DNA of 64,000 nt from Idiomarina rhizosphaerae. Its GTDB lineage: Bacteria > Pseudomonadota > Gammaproteobacteria > Enterobacterales > Alteromonadaceae. The stretch is from contig NZ_JAMZDE010000006.1 in NCBI RefSeq assembly GCF_024159085.1, positions 248,001-312,000 of the forward strand, read 5' to 3'. The notes under the pieces were generated by a model that searched no databases, was not told the origin of the DNA, and was given only the letters and a program-made list of their open reading frames with translations. The position numbers and the translations under genes are program-made. The number at the start of each line of letters is the position of its first letter. Position 1 is the first letter of the stretch. Shown in pieces: positions 28,035 through 36,329 of the stretch.

Positions 28035-28491
28035 GTTTCGCATTGAGCGGGCAGATAAGAACGACCTTGAACAATTAGTTTCTTTAGAACGTGCAACTTT
28101 TAATTACAGTTGCATTAGTCGTCGCAGTTTTAAGCGGGTAATTGAGTCCAACCACAATTACTGCTGGGTGGCGCGCTCAGGTAACGATTTAGCCGGGTAT
28201 GCTATTGCCTTTACCCGGCGTAACAGCAAAGTATGGCGCCTGTACTCAATAGCCGTAGCTCAGAGCTTTCGCGGTTTAGGGGTAGGTAATCTGCTTATGA
28301 ATGAAGTGCTGAATTCGGCGAAGAGCAGCGGTGCTGTTGCCATGTCGCTGGAAGTAAAAAGCGACAACAAGGCCGCTATTCACTGGTATCAAAGCTGTGG
28401 TTTCGAAACCATCGATATTCTGCCGGAATACTACGATGACGGCAGCGACGGTTTCAAAATGCGCTTTACTTTTTGTCCGGAAAGTCAGTAA
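28024..28491 (+). CDS. GNAT family N-acetyltransferase coupled to the RimK-like gene
   Basis: 155 residues from the ATG at 28,024, which lies inside the end of the RimK-like gene; a slightly earlier ATG at 28,009 is less likely. The acetyl-CoA-binding segment is clear: LYSIAVAQSFRGLGVGNLLMNEVLNSAKS, with R-x-x-G-x-G, followed by LEVKSDNKAAIHWYQSCGFETIDILPEYY, the RimI-like C-terminal pattern. It probably acetylates an N-terminal or side-chain amine of the ligase product or of a protein. It overlaps the convergent glpQ gene by 26 bases. Confidence 0.87.
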   Translation: MNTEFRIERADKNDLEQLVSLERATFNYSCISRRSFKRVIESNHNYCWVARSGNDLAGYAIAFTRRNSKVWRLYSIAVAQSFRGLGVGNLLMNEVLNSAKSSGAVAMSLEVKSDNKAAIHWYQSCGFETIDILPEYYDDGSDGFKMRFTFCPESQ

Positions 28492-29485
28492 ACACGCCCT
28501 CTACGCCAGCTTGTTTTAACCACTGGCGTAATTGCGCATGAGACTCCACGCCTTTGGGTAAGTCATCCGCCCGCAAGGTATAAACATGAACATCCAGACC
28601 TTTCTCTTCCGCTGACTTTAAAACACTGTCCCATTCCGGCTCACCGTTTTCATTAACTCCGGTCAATACGTGGTTTACCCACAAGCCGACACCTTCAGCG
28701 TAGCTTTTTACTGACTCCAGCCCGGCACCCGTGCGCATTGCGCTGTAATCAATATCGGTTTCTCCCCACTCATTGTCACCCACCAGCTGAATTAACGGAA
28801 AGTCCCAGTTAAATTCACGCTTTAAGCGACGTAACACTTCCGGGTCAAAAGACTGCAGATAAACCGGTGTTGGCCGTTTGTCATGGTATCCGTTGTGAGC
28901 TAAAACAGACATCACTGCCGCCGTCGCGTCGTACCCTTGCTGCTGATACCAGCGCGGAGATTTGATCTCGACATAAATGCCTGTCGACATATCCCGAACG
29001 CGATTCAGCTCCTGAATCAGTTTGATTTCCTCATCCAGCGTTTGTATCGGAAACTGAACTTCGGGGTGAGAAAACCGCTTAGGGTAAACCAGCTCATAAT
29101 CTTTATGCCGGGCGACCATAGTTAACTGTTTAAGCTCTTCCAGCGAAAAATCGACCACATAGTATTTCCCATCGGGTCGGTGCTTTTCAGGGAATACTTC
29201 GGAGACATTGGTTACATGATCCAGAATTTCATCATGCAGAACGACCGGAACGCTGTCACGGCTCAGTTGCACGTCCTGCTCTATATAATCCGCTCCCAGC
29301 CCATGAGCCATAACGGTGCTGGCCTGAGTGTGTTCCGGCAAATAACCGGAAGCACCGCGGTGCGCAATGTCCAGAAACTGCGGAACTTGAAGGTCATGGA
29401 ACGGTGCATCCGGCGTCTCGTCCTGCGCCTGAACTGCGGTTGCTGCTACCAATAAAAACAAACACCCAAAAATACGTTTAGTCAT
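28466..29485 (-). CDS. glpQ: Periplasmic glycerophosphodiester phosphodiesterase
   Basis: Hydrolyses glycerophosphodiesters from phospholipid headgroups to glycerol 3-phosphate and an alcohol. The 339 residues start with a signal peptide (MTKRIFGCLFLLVAATAVQAQ). The catalytic pattern follows: IAHRGASGYLPEHT (His near residue 42), GADYIEQDVQLSRDSVPVVLHD, and EIKSPRWY with the metal-binding glutamate. The length fits GlpQ rather than the shorter cytoplasmic UgpQ. Its start overlaps the end of the upstream cysteine synthase-like gene by 8 bases. No glpT is next to it. Confidence 0.9.
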   Translation of the reverse strand: MTKRIFGCLFLLVAATAVQAQDETPDAPFHDLQVPQFLDIAHRGASGYLPEHTQASTVMAHGLGADYIEQDVQLSRDSVPVVLHDEILDHVTNVSEVFPEKHRPDGKYYVVDFSLEELKQLTMVARHKDYELVYPKRFSHPEVQFPIQTLDEEIKLIQELNRVRDMSTGIYVEIKSPRWYQQQGYDATAAVMSVLAHNGYHDKRPTPVYLQSFDPEVLRRLKREFNWDFPLIQLVGDNEWGETDIDYSAMRTGAGLESVKSYAEGVGLWVNHVLTGVNENGEPEWDSVLKSAEEKGLDVHVYTLRADDLPKGVESHAQLRQWLKQAGVEGVFTDFPDKK

Positions 29486-30530
29486 TGTTCCAGTTAACCT
29501 CTAGTACCTTATCGCCAAGCTCGCGATAACGTGTCATTAATACGTCAATGGGTTCCGGGTCAGGGTTTAACCCGCGTCCGCGCAAATATTCCGGGTTATA
29601 CAGTTTACTTACTGAGCGCTCACCTAAATCACAGGAGAAGGTCACAATGCGGTGTCCCGGCCCTTTTCGTAAAGCTGCCGCCAGTGCGCCAGCAACATTC
29701 AGCGCCGAGCTACTCCCCAGAACAATACCATCTTCGTCTCTGATATAACGTGACAAAGTCACTAAATCTTGATCGGGCAAATTAACCGCGTGATCAATAC
29801 GTGCCTGGCGGAAATTATCCACTAACCGCATAATACCAATGCCCTCCGTCATAGAGCCGCCATTCGACACATACTCGCCGCTGCGTAAAAACTCATAGAT
29901 ACCGGAACCATCCGGGTCAACTACCCAAACATCCAGCTCCGGGTTCTGCTCTTTTAAGAAACGTGAGTTACCGCCTATAGTGCCGCCAGTGCCTGCCACA
30001 GACACTAAAACGTCTATTTTCCCTTCGGTTTGTTCCCATATTTCCGGGCCGGTGTGAAGGTAGTGCGCCCGGGCGTTACTGGTGTTTTCAAACTGGTTGG
30101 CCCACCAGCAGTCATCGCGTTCTTCCGCTAAACGGCGTGCCGTATGATAAAAGTGGTTTTCATTTTTAAAAGGAACCGGATCAACGGACATAAGCTCACC
30201 GCCATGTAAACGGATCATACGCTCCTTTTCCGGTGTCTGGTCATTGGGCATGACCGCTAACATACGCAAGCCGTAAGACTTTGCCACAACAGCCAGGCCA
30301 ATACCTGTATTACCGGCTGTACCTTCAACCACCGTCATACCCGGCTTTAATTCGCCGAGTTCCATAGCGTCATCAATCAGTTGCTTAGCCGCGCGATCCT
30401 TAATGGAGCCGCCCGGATTCTGGAACTCACATTTAATAAAGATATCGCATCCGGTTAAATCAGACAGCGACGGTATACGAAGTAAATCCGTCTGCCCGAT
30501 AAGATCGCTCTGCCGCGCGCCAACTCTCAT
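29478..30530 (-). CDS. PLP-dependent cysteine synthase family protein
   Basis: 350 residues of the fold-type II cysteine synthase/cystathionine beta-synthase family. The PLP lysine is in NPGGSIKDRAAKQLIDDAM (K near residue 43), the phosphate cup in VEGTAGNTGIGLA and GTGGTIGG. Such proteins transfer sulfide to O-acetylserine, or make or break related thioethers. The length and C-terminal extension are larger than CysM and similar to the long CysK-like group in Alteromonadales. The exact reaction is not settled. It leads a two-gene transcript with glpQ. Confidence 0.85.
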   Translation of the reverse strand: MRVGARQSDLIGQTDLLRIPSLSDLTGCDIFIKCEFQNPGGSIKDRAAKQLIDDAMELGELKPGMTVVEGTAGNTGIGLAVVAKSYGLRMLAVMPNDQTPEKERMIRLHGGELMSVDPVPFKNENHFYHTARRLAEERDDCWWANQFENTSNARAHYLHTGPEIWEQTEGKIDVLVSVAGTGGTIGGNSRFLKEQNPELDVWVVDPDGSGIYEFLRSGEYVSNGGSMTEGIGIMRLVDNFRQARIDHAVNLPDQDLVTLSRYIRDEDGIVLGSSSALNVAGALAAALRKGPGHRIVTFSCDLGERSVSKLYNPEYLRGRGLNPDPEPIDVLMTRYRELGDKVLEVNWNND

Positions 30531-30599
30531 GCCACTGCACCTTTAATCATTCGCTACTGTAGGTAAATAGTATCTCCCCTGTACCCTTTTGGTTCAATA

Positions 30600-30643
30600 G
30601 CACTTTTGGTGCAATGCACAGAAGGAGCGCACAATTTTTGTGC
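30600..30643 (+). promoter_or_regulatory. Putative NtrC-binding enhancer sites for glnK-amtB
   Basis: GCACAATTTTTGTGC (30,629-30,643) is a perfect 15-base dyad with the spacing of NtrC sites (GCAC-N7-GTGC). A weaker dyad, GCACTTTTGGTGC, lies at 30,600-30,612. They sit about 75-120 bases before the expected sigma-54 start, a normal enhancer distance. Recognised by eye from the known consensus. Confidence 0.6.
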
Positions 30644-30694
30644 AGAAAAATCCAGAAAATATTTTTTATTTATAAATATCATGAATTTAAGTTA

Positions 30695-30710
30695 TGGCAC
30701 GCTTCATGAA
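30695..30710 (+). promoter_or_regulatory. Putative sigma-54 promoter of glnK-amtB
   Basis: TGGCACGCTTCATGAA matches the -24 element TGGCAC perfectly; the -12 element has the G at the right distance but A in place of C (ATGAA for TTGCA). Together with the upstream dyads and the glnK-amtB genes downstream, nitrogen-limited control through NtrC is likely. Confidence 0.6.
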
Positions 30711-30751
30711 GTAAAAGGGTTGCTTAACAATATTTTAATAAGGAAAGCACC

Positions 30752-31090
30752 ATGAAAATGCTCGTTGCGTTAATCAAACCCTTCAAGCTGGAGGATGTGA
30801 AGCAAGCGCTGTTTGAAATTGGCTGCAAAGGCCTGACAGTAACCGAAGTCCGGGGAGTAGGACGTCAAAAAGGGCATACCGAACTGTACCGGGGCGCCGA
30901 ATATCAAGTCGACTTCCTGCCCAAAATGAAAATTGAGCTGGCGGTTCCCGACGAAACCGTCGAACGAGCTCTGGAAGTCGTCATTGCCGCTGCTCATACC
31001 GGCAATATCGGCGACGGAAAAATATTCGTTATGCCGCTGGAGCAATGCGTTCGCATACGCACCGGCGAAACCGACCAAGACGCCCTTTAA
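30752..31090 (+). CDS. glnK: Nitrogen regulatory protein P-II (GlnK)
   Basis: A 112-residue trimeric signal protein that blocks AmtB when ammonium is plentiful and reports 2-oxoglutarate/ATP status. The T-loop GRQKGHTELYRGAEYQVDFLPK carries the uridylylated tyrosine at residue 51, and the C-terminal GDGKIFVMPLEQCVRIRTGE is the standard second signature. AAGGAAAGCACC precedes the ATG. It is followed by amtB after 10 bases, the classical pair; GlnB would be elsewhere. Confidence 0.96.
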   Translation: MKMLVALIKPFKLEDVKQALFEIGCKGLTVTEVRGVGRQKGHTELYRGAEYQVDFLPKMKIELAVPDETVERALEVVIAAAHTGNIGDGKIFVMPLEQCVRIRTGETDQDAL

Positions 31091-31100
31091 GGAGCCCATC

Positions 31101-32282
31101 ATGGAAGCACAAAACTTACAACAACTCACTTTCGCGGTAGACACCTTTTACTTACTCATATCCGGGGCGCTGGTTATGTGGATGGCGGCTGGTTTTTCCA
31201 TGCTGGAGGCGGGTCTGGTCAGAAGCAAAAACACCACCGAGATTCTGACCAAAAACATCGTGCTCTACGCCATCGCCTGTATTGTTTACCTGGTTATCGG
31301 CTACAAAGTCATGTACCCGGATCCTTCAACCTCAGCTTACGCGGCTGACGCCAATTTCTTTTTCCAGATGGTGTTCGTTGCCACCGCTATGTCGATAGTC
31401 TCAGGTGCCGTTGCCGAGCGTATGAAGCTAATGAGCTTTCTGCTGTTCTGCGTCGTGCTTAGTGCGGTCATTTATCCGGTACAGGGCTTATGGACCTGGG
31501 GTGGTGGAATGCTGACAGAATGGGGCTTTGTCGATTTTGCCGGCTCCAGCATTGTGCATTTAACCGGTGCATCAGCGGCACTTGCTGCGGTTCTTTTACT
31601 TGGCCCTCGCTCCGGTAAATACCTCAGTGACGGCAGTATCAACGCTTTACCGGGCTCAAATATGCCGCTGGCAGCGCTGGGTACCTTTATTCTATGGTTT
31701 GGCTGGTTTGGTTTTAACGGTGGTTCACAGTTAGCGCTAAGCACCGTTGACGACGCCAATGCCATAGCCCGCGCCATGGTAAACACGAACACCTCGGCCG
31801 CAGCCGGCACTATCGCCACTCTGTTGTTGACTAAACTGCTTTGGAAAAAAGCCGACTTAACCATGATTTTAAACGGTGCCTTAGCCGGCCTGGTTGCCAT
31901 TACCGCACAGCCTGTTACCCCAGAGCCCTGGCTTGCCGCCGTTATCGGATTTATTGCGGGACTTATTGTCGTGCTCTCCATTATTGGGCTGGATAAACTT
32001 CATATCGATGATCCGGTCGGTGCTATTTCGGTGCACGGTGTGGTCGGTATTTTTGGCACTCTTGTGGTGCCGCTCAGCGATGACGGTGCCAGCTTTGTTA
32101 TTCAGTTAGCCGGTGTCGGTACCATTTTCTGCTGGGTGTTTTTCAGTAGCCTTATTGTCTGGGCTATACTCAAGCTAGTATTGGGCATTCGTGTGACTAA
32201 AGAGCAGGAGTATATCGGCTTAGATCAAGTCGATTGCGGCGTTGAAGCCTATCCTGAGTTTACCTCGAAAAAAGACGGGTAA
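31101..32282 (+). CDS. amtB: Ammonium transporter AmtB
   Basis: Trimeric inner-membrane ammonium channel of 393 residues from the ATG at 31,101, chosen because AAGGAG (31,089-31,094) precedes it and the product starts in the periplasmic N-terminal segment (FAVDTFYLLISGALVMWMAAGFSMLEAGLVRSKN). The frame is open well upstream but only because it runs antiparallel to nothing real. The twin pore histidines are in HLTGASAAL and SVHGVVGIFGTL, and the vestibule motif FGWFGFNGGS is intact. It is probably co-transcribed with and gated by GlnK. Confidence 0.96.
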   Translation: MEAQNLQQLTFAVDTFYLLISGALVMWMAAGFSMLEAGLVRSKNTTEILTKNIVLYAIACIVYLVIGYKVMYPDPSTSAYAADANFFFQMVFVATAMSIVSGAVAERMKLMSFLLFCVVLSAVIYPVQGLWTWGGGMLTEWGFVDFAGSSIVHLTGASAALAAVLLLGPRSGKYLSDGSINALPGSNMPLAALGTFILWFGWFGFNGGSQLALSTVDDANAIARAMVNTNTSAAAGTIATLLLTKLLWKKADLTMILNGALAGLVAITAQPVTPEPWLAAVIGFIAGLIVVLSIIGLDKLHIDDPVGAISVHGVVGIFGTLVVPLSDDGASFVIQLAGVGTIFCWVFFSSLIVWAILKLVLGIRVTKEQEYIGLDQVDCGVEAYPEFTSKKDG

Positions 32283-32301
32283 AAGGCTCTTTATTGCCAG
32301 T

Positions 32302-32352
32302 TTCGCCCATTCTTGATAACGTTTTTAACCATCATTTTCCGGAATGGGCGAA
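32302..32352. repeat. Perfect 11-base inverted repeat between amtB and cfa
   Basis: TTCGCCCATTC (32,302-32,312) and GAATGGGCGAA (32,342-32,352) can pair around a 29-base loop. The right arm ends 5 bases before the cfa ATG and covers its only possible ribosome-binding region. It could be an amtB 3' structure or a translational control hairpin for cfa; no U-tract follows. Confidence 0.55.
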
Positions 32353-32357
32353 CAAAT

Positions 32358-33473
32358 ATGTCGACATCACGAGAGTATGTTGAAGAGCTTTTAGCGAAAG
32401 CAGATATTCGCATTAACGGTGACAGAGCCTGGGATATGCAGGTTCATGATGAAACCGTATTTGATCAGGCACTGTCGCGCGGTAACCTTGGCTTGGGTGA
32501 ATCCTATATGGCTCGTTTGTGGGACGCCGAGTCACTTGACCAGTTTTTCTTCCAGCTACTGCGCTCCGGCATTCAGGATGAAGTTAACCCCGCCCGCCTT
32601 ATTTTCCATTCCTTAAAAAGCCGAGTCTTCAACTTACAAAGTAAATCCAAAGCCTGGGAGGTTGGTCAGCATCATTACGACATGGGCAACGACCTTTATC
32701 AGTCGATGCTCGATGAACGTATGGTGTATACCTGTGGTTACTGGGAAAAAGCCAAGGACGTTGATGAAGCACAACGACACAAACTTGAACTGTGCTGTAA
32801 AAAACTGGGATTGAAACCTGGTATGCGCGTTCTTGATATTGGTTGTGGCTGGGGCAGCTTCATGCAGTATGCCGCGGAAAATTACGGTGTCGAATGTGTT
32901 GGGGTCACTATCTCTAAAGAGCAGGTAGCCCTTGGCAAAGAACGCTGCAAAGGCCTTCCAGTAGAATTCCGGCTACAGGACTACCGCGAGCTTGATGAAC
33001 AGTTTGATCGCGTTATTAGTTTAGGGATGTTCGAGCATGTCGGTCAGAAGAACTACGACGACTATATGGATGTAGCTCTGCGCTGCACCAAAGAAGACGG
33101 CCTGTTCCTGCTGCATACTATTGGTAAAAACGTCAGTGATACCGCAGCCGATCCGTGGATCAGCAAGTATATTTTCCCGAATGGCGAAATTCCGTCTATT
33201 TCACAAATTGGCACAGCATTGGAAGAAAAGTTTGTCTGCGAAGACCTGCACAACTTTGGTGCCGATTACGATAAAACCTTAATGGCCTGGTTTGAAAACT
33301 TCGATAAGGCCTGGCCATCTATTAAGTCACAATTTGATGACGAATTTTATCGTATGTGGAAATACTATTTGCTGTCCTGTGCTGGTGCGTTCCGGGCGCG
33401 TGACATTCAATTGTGGCAATGGGTGTTATCGCCCAAAGGCAGGGTTGGAGGATATTTACGGCCTCAACTTTAA
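32358..33473 (+). CDS. cfa: Cyclopropane-fatty-acyl-phospholipid synthase
   Basis: Uses S-adenosylmethionine to add a methylene group across double bases of unsaturated phospholipid acyl chains, usually on entry to stationary phase. 371 residues from the ATG at 32,358; an ATG at 32,313 would add a hydrophobic stretch not usual in the family. The SAM motif is VLDIGCGWGSF, preceded by HYDMGNDLYQSMLDERMVYTCGYW, and the C-terminus has FRARDIQLWQWVLSPKG. The ribosome-binding site is weak and lies in an inverted repeat. Confidence 0.93.
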   Translation: MSTSREYVEELLAKADIRINGDRAWDMQVHDETVFDQALSRGNLGLGESYMARLWDAESLDQFFFQLLRSGIQDEVNPARLIFHSLKSRVFNLQSKSKAWEVGQHHYDMGNDLYQSMLDERMVYTCGYWEKAKDVDEAQRHKLELCCKKLGLKPGMRVLDIGCGWGSFMQYAAENYGVECVGVTISKEQVALGKERCKGLPVEFRLQDYRELDEQFDRVISLGMFEHVGQKNYDDYMDVALRCTKEDGLFLLHTIGKNVSDTAADPWISKYIFPNGEIPSISQIGTALEEKFVCEDLHNFGADYDKTLMAWFENFDKAWPSIKSQFDDEFYRMWKYYLLSCAGAFRARDIQLWQWVLSPKGRVGGYLRPQL

Positions 33474-33482
33474 GAGGCCGTA
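33457..33482. terminator. Hairpin at the convergent cfa / AI-2E-family ends
   Basis: TACGGCCTC (33,457-33,465) pairs with GAGGCCGTA (33,474-33,482) around an 8-base loop that contains the cfa stop TAA (33,471-33,473). No long U-tract follows. Confidence 0.6.
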
Positions 33483-33494
33483 TTAACCTAACCG

Positions 33495-34529
33495 CTAAAA
33501 TTCTGTCATAAAGATATTCCAGAAAACCAAAAACAGGGCTGCAATCAGTGGCCCTAAAACGAAACCCGTAATTCCAAATAAGGACATACCGCCTATGGTG
33601 GAAAACAGCACCAGATAATCCGGTAATTTGGTATCACGTCCCACCAAAACTGGACGCAACACGTTATCGGCTAAACCAATCACTATGGTGCCATAAGCCA
33701 CTAGTATGGTTGCCTGTATCCAGCTTCCTGTAGCGTATAAATAGATAGCCACTGGTGCCCATACAAAAGCAGCTCCCACAGCCGGTATCAGTGACAAAAA
33801 CGCCATAACCACACCCCAGAGTAAAGCTCCGGGAATACCAAGTAATGCGAGAATAATGCCACCTAAAGCACCCTGAACTATGGCGACGACAATGTTTCCT
33901 TTTACCGTTGCCCGCGTAACGCCCGCAAACTTGCTAAAAAGTTTACGCTCCCGGTCATCACCCAAAGGTAATGCCCTCACCATAAGGTCAATTAAATACT
34001 GTCCATCTCTTAGCAGAAAAAAGGTTAAATAAATCATCAAACCCAGGCTGAGAAGAAAAGAGAAGGTATTTTGACCAAAGGCTAACGCCTCTTCAGCTAA
34101 GAATTTACTAGCAGTAGCTGCGCCTGACGATATTTTCTCCCGCACATCGCTGGCTTTAATATCAAACTGCGCAAGTAAATCATTAATTACCGGGAACGCA
34201 TTTTGGATGTCATCGAAGCGCTTACCCGGATTAATCTTACCTTCGTCCAGTCGCTGATAGAAGCTAACGCCCTCCTGCACGAAGGAGTACGAAATACCCA
34301 GCGCCGGAATCACCACAATAACCAATGCAATCAACAAAGTTACAAGAGCCGCTCTGTTTGGTTTGTCTCCAAACTTATTTTTCAGTTTTTGTTGTAGCGG
34401 GTAAAAAATAACAGCCACCACACAAGCCCAAAAAATAGCGCCCCAAAACGGTATAAGCACCCAGGCGAAGGCGATACTGACTAAAACCAATGTCAGTAAA
34501 AATGACCGCCGTTCTAAAGATTCCCGCAT
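33495..34529 (-). CDS. AI-2E family transporter (PerM/TqsA-like)
   Basis: 344 residues with about eight hydrophobic segments: two helices at the N-terminus (FLLTLVLVSIAFAWVLIPFWGAIFWACVVAVIFYPL), a soluble middle part, and LLGIPGALLWGVVMAFLSLIPAVGAAFVWAPVAIYLY toward the C-terminus, the family signature. Members include TqsA, linked to autoinducer-2 export, and Na+/H+ antiporters, so the substrate is open. It is transcribed divergently from the EAL-type gene at 34,641. Confidence 0.87.
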   Translation of the reverse strand: MRESLERRSFLLTLVLVSIAFAWVLIPFWGAIFWACVVAVIFYPLQQKLKNKFGDKPNRAALVTLLIALVIVVIPALGISYSFVQEGVSFYQRLDEGKINPGKRFDDIQNAFPVINDLLAQFDIKASDVREKISSGAATASKFLAEEALAFGQNTFSFLLSLGLMIYLTFFLLRDGQYLIDLMVRALPLGDDRERKLFSKFAGVTRATVKGNIVVAIVQGALGGIILALLGIPGALLWGVVMAFLSLIPAVGAAFVWAPVAIYLYATGSWIQATILVAYGTIVIGLADNVLRPVLVGRDTKLPDYLVLFSTIGGMSLFGITGFVLGPLIAALFLVFWNIFMTEF

Positions 34530-34640
34530 AGCTCGTTCCTTGATGTTAATGATTCTCGGCTTAAAGACTTGACAGAAGTTAATATTGATAACAACCTCAA
34601 GATAGCTAACTGCCTAATTTATCACAACTGATAAGAATAA

Positions 34641-36329
34641 ATGCCTAAATCAGAAGATCCAAACAGCTTTACTAGCTGGCTTAAAGAAAGTGTAGTCAAC
34701 TTTACGGAAATGAACGCCGAAAAACAGGTGTTCATTGGCTTTGTGTTGGCGATACTTATAGCGGCTATTATCAGAGTCATTGAAATAACTGGCGGCCTCC
34801 CGAGCCTTTACGAGCACCTACTTTACTTTCCCTTAATTTTTGCCGGTTTACTGCTGGGATCACGCATTGGTGCCTTGGCCGGTTTCATGTGTGGCGTATT
34901 ACTCAGCCCATTTTCTTTCTCCGAGTCGCTGATAAGCAGCAACGAAATTGCTGGCGGCTGGGTGCTTCGCATGGTCGCTTATACTCTTGTGGCCACTATG
35001 GCGGGGATGATTGCCAAAGTCATAAAAGAATTGAGCGGCGCCGAACAAACTGCCAAATTCAAATATCAGGGAACGGATCTTCCCAATATCAACGCCCTTC
35101 TAAAACAGTTAGAAACCATCGGCCATAGAAAAGGCAGCTCACCCGATGACCTGGTCGATATTTTCAACTTCCGCTTGCAGAATATGGATAAAATTCAACA
35201 GCAAGTCGGAACCGAAAAAGCCAACGAACTGGTTAAGCAAATGGCTGTTCAACTGAAAAAACTCCTTGGAGACCAGGTTCAGGTTGGTCAGACTTCAAGA
35301 AATGAGCTGGTTGGGGTTCGCTCTGAAGCTGAAGAAGACTCAAAAGAACTAAAACAAAAAATAGAAAACTTTTTGGAAAAACCCATAGTCATTGACGGCG
35401 TTTCTTATCAAATGGACAGTACCGCCGGCGTGCTTCGGGTGAAAAAGGAACAGCTTAAAGAAGACCACCAGAAAGTTTTCGACGAAGCTCAGTCACATGC
35501 CTTTAACGCTTTTCAAAAGAAACAGCAGTTTTCGTTTCTGGAGCAAAGTGAGGCCATTGACCAAATTGAAGAGGTCACTTTTTCGCGTCAGTTTAGCGAG
35601 GCAATGAAGAATAACGATATTCAGCTTTACTACCAGCCTCGCCTCAATACCAATTCCGGCTATTTCTCCGTACTGGAAGTTTCAGCCAAATGGGTGCATC
35701 CCAAGCGCGGCAGTATGAGTTTGGAAGAATTTAAACCAATGATAGAAGAGGCTTCTTTAACACAGCAATTTACGTCATGGATTATTCAACGCACCTTTAA
35801 AGACTTGCGGGTATGGCAAAAACAAAAAGTCACTGTGCGCGTCGCCATTAACGTCACCATTAATGACGTTGTCGACCCACTTGTGCTCAATGTATTAGCG
35901 CACGAGTTGCAGGAAACCAAATTTCCGGCACAGAATATTAATATAGAGGTCAGTGAGCGAGCCTTAATGTCACTTTCCGACAAATCGAAGCGCTATCTGG
36001 AACGTCTACGTAGCATTGGCTGCAACGTCATCGCCTCGCATTTTGGGGAAGGCCGCTCCACAATACAGTCGCTGTTTGTTCTGCCTGTAGATGCAGTAAA
36101 GCTGTCTGAGGAACTAGTGCAAAAAGCCACTTCCCACAGCGATCAAAAACGAGAGCTGGCGTCTATGGTCAAAATGGCCAGAGCCCGTGGTTTAACAACC
36201 ATAGCTACGGGCATCAATGACCGCGCTAAGCTGCTACTGTTAAAACAAACAGGATGTGAGGAATTACAAGGTTCTATTCTTAGTAAGTCATTGAAGAAAT
36301 CAGAAATACCCTGGGCACGGATACGATAA
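34641..36329 (+). CDS. Membrane protein with degenerate GGDEF-like and EAL domains
   Basis: 562 residues: about four transmembrane helices (35-135), a middle region (about 150-290) of the size of a GGDEF domain without the motif, and a C-terminal EAL fold (about 310-560). The EAL motif is EVSAKW (E346), the DDFGTG pair of aspartates is replaced by S466-H467 (ASHFGEG), and the catalytic AEGVE is ATGIN. Known EAL phosphodiesterases need these residues, so it is very likely catalytically dead and may bind cyclic di-GMP or a protein. The ATG of the next gene overlaps its stop (TAATG), so the two are co-translated. Confidence 0.8.
   Translation: MPKSEDPNSFTSWLKESVVNFTEMNAEKQVFIGFVLAILIAAIIRVIEITGGLPSLYEHLLYFPLIFAGLLLGSRIGALAGFMCGVLLSPFSFSESLISSNEIAGGWVLRMVAYTLVATMAGMIAKVIKELSGAEQTAKFKYQGTDLPNINALLKQLETIGHRKGSSPDDLVDIFNFRLQNMDKIQQQVGTEKANELVKQMAVQLKKLLGDQVQVGQTSRNELVGVRSEAEEDSKELKQKIENFLEKPIVIDGVSYQMDSTAGVLRVKKEQLKEDHQKVFDEAQSHAFNAFQKKQQFSFLEQSEAIDQIEEVTFSRQFSEAMKNNDIQLYYQPRLNTNSGYFSVLEVSAKWVHPKRGSMSLEEFKPMIEEASLTQQFTSWIIQRTFKDLRVWQKQKVTVRVAINVTINDVVDPLVLNVLAHELQETKFPAQNINIEVSERALMSLSDKSKRYLERLRSIGCNVIASHFGEGRSTIQSLFVLPVDAVKLSEELVQKATSHSDQKRELASMVKMARARGLTTIATGINDRAKLLLLKQTGCEELQGSILSKSLKKSEIPWARIR

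Noticed and set aside
30770-31144. Minus-strand 124-codon frame opposite glnK
   Set aside because: It is a mirror of glnK coding sequence with no ribosome-binding site or family match; the plus frame has all P-II signatures.
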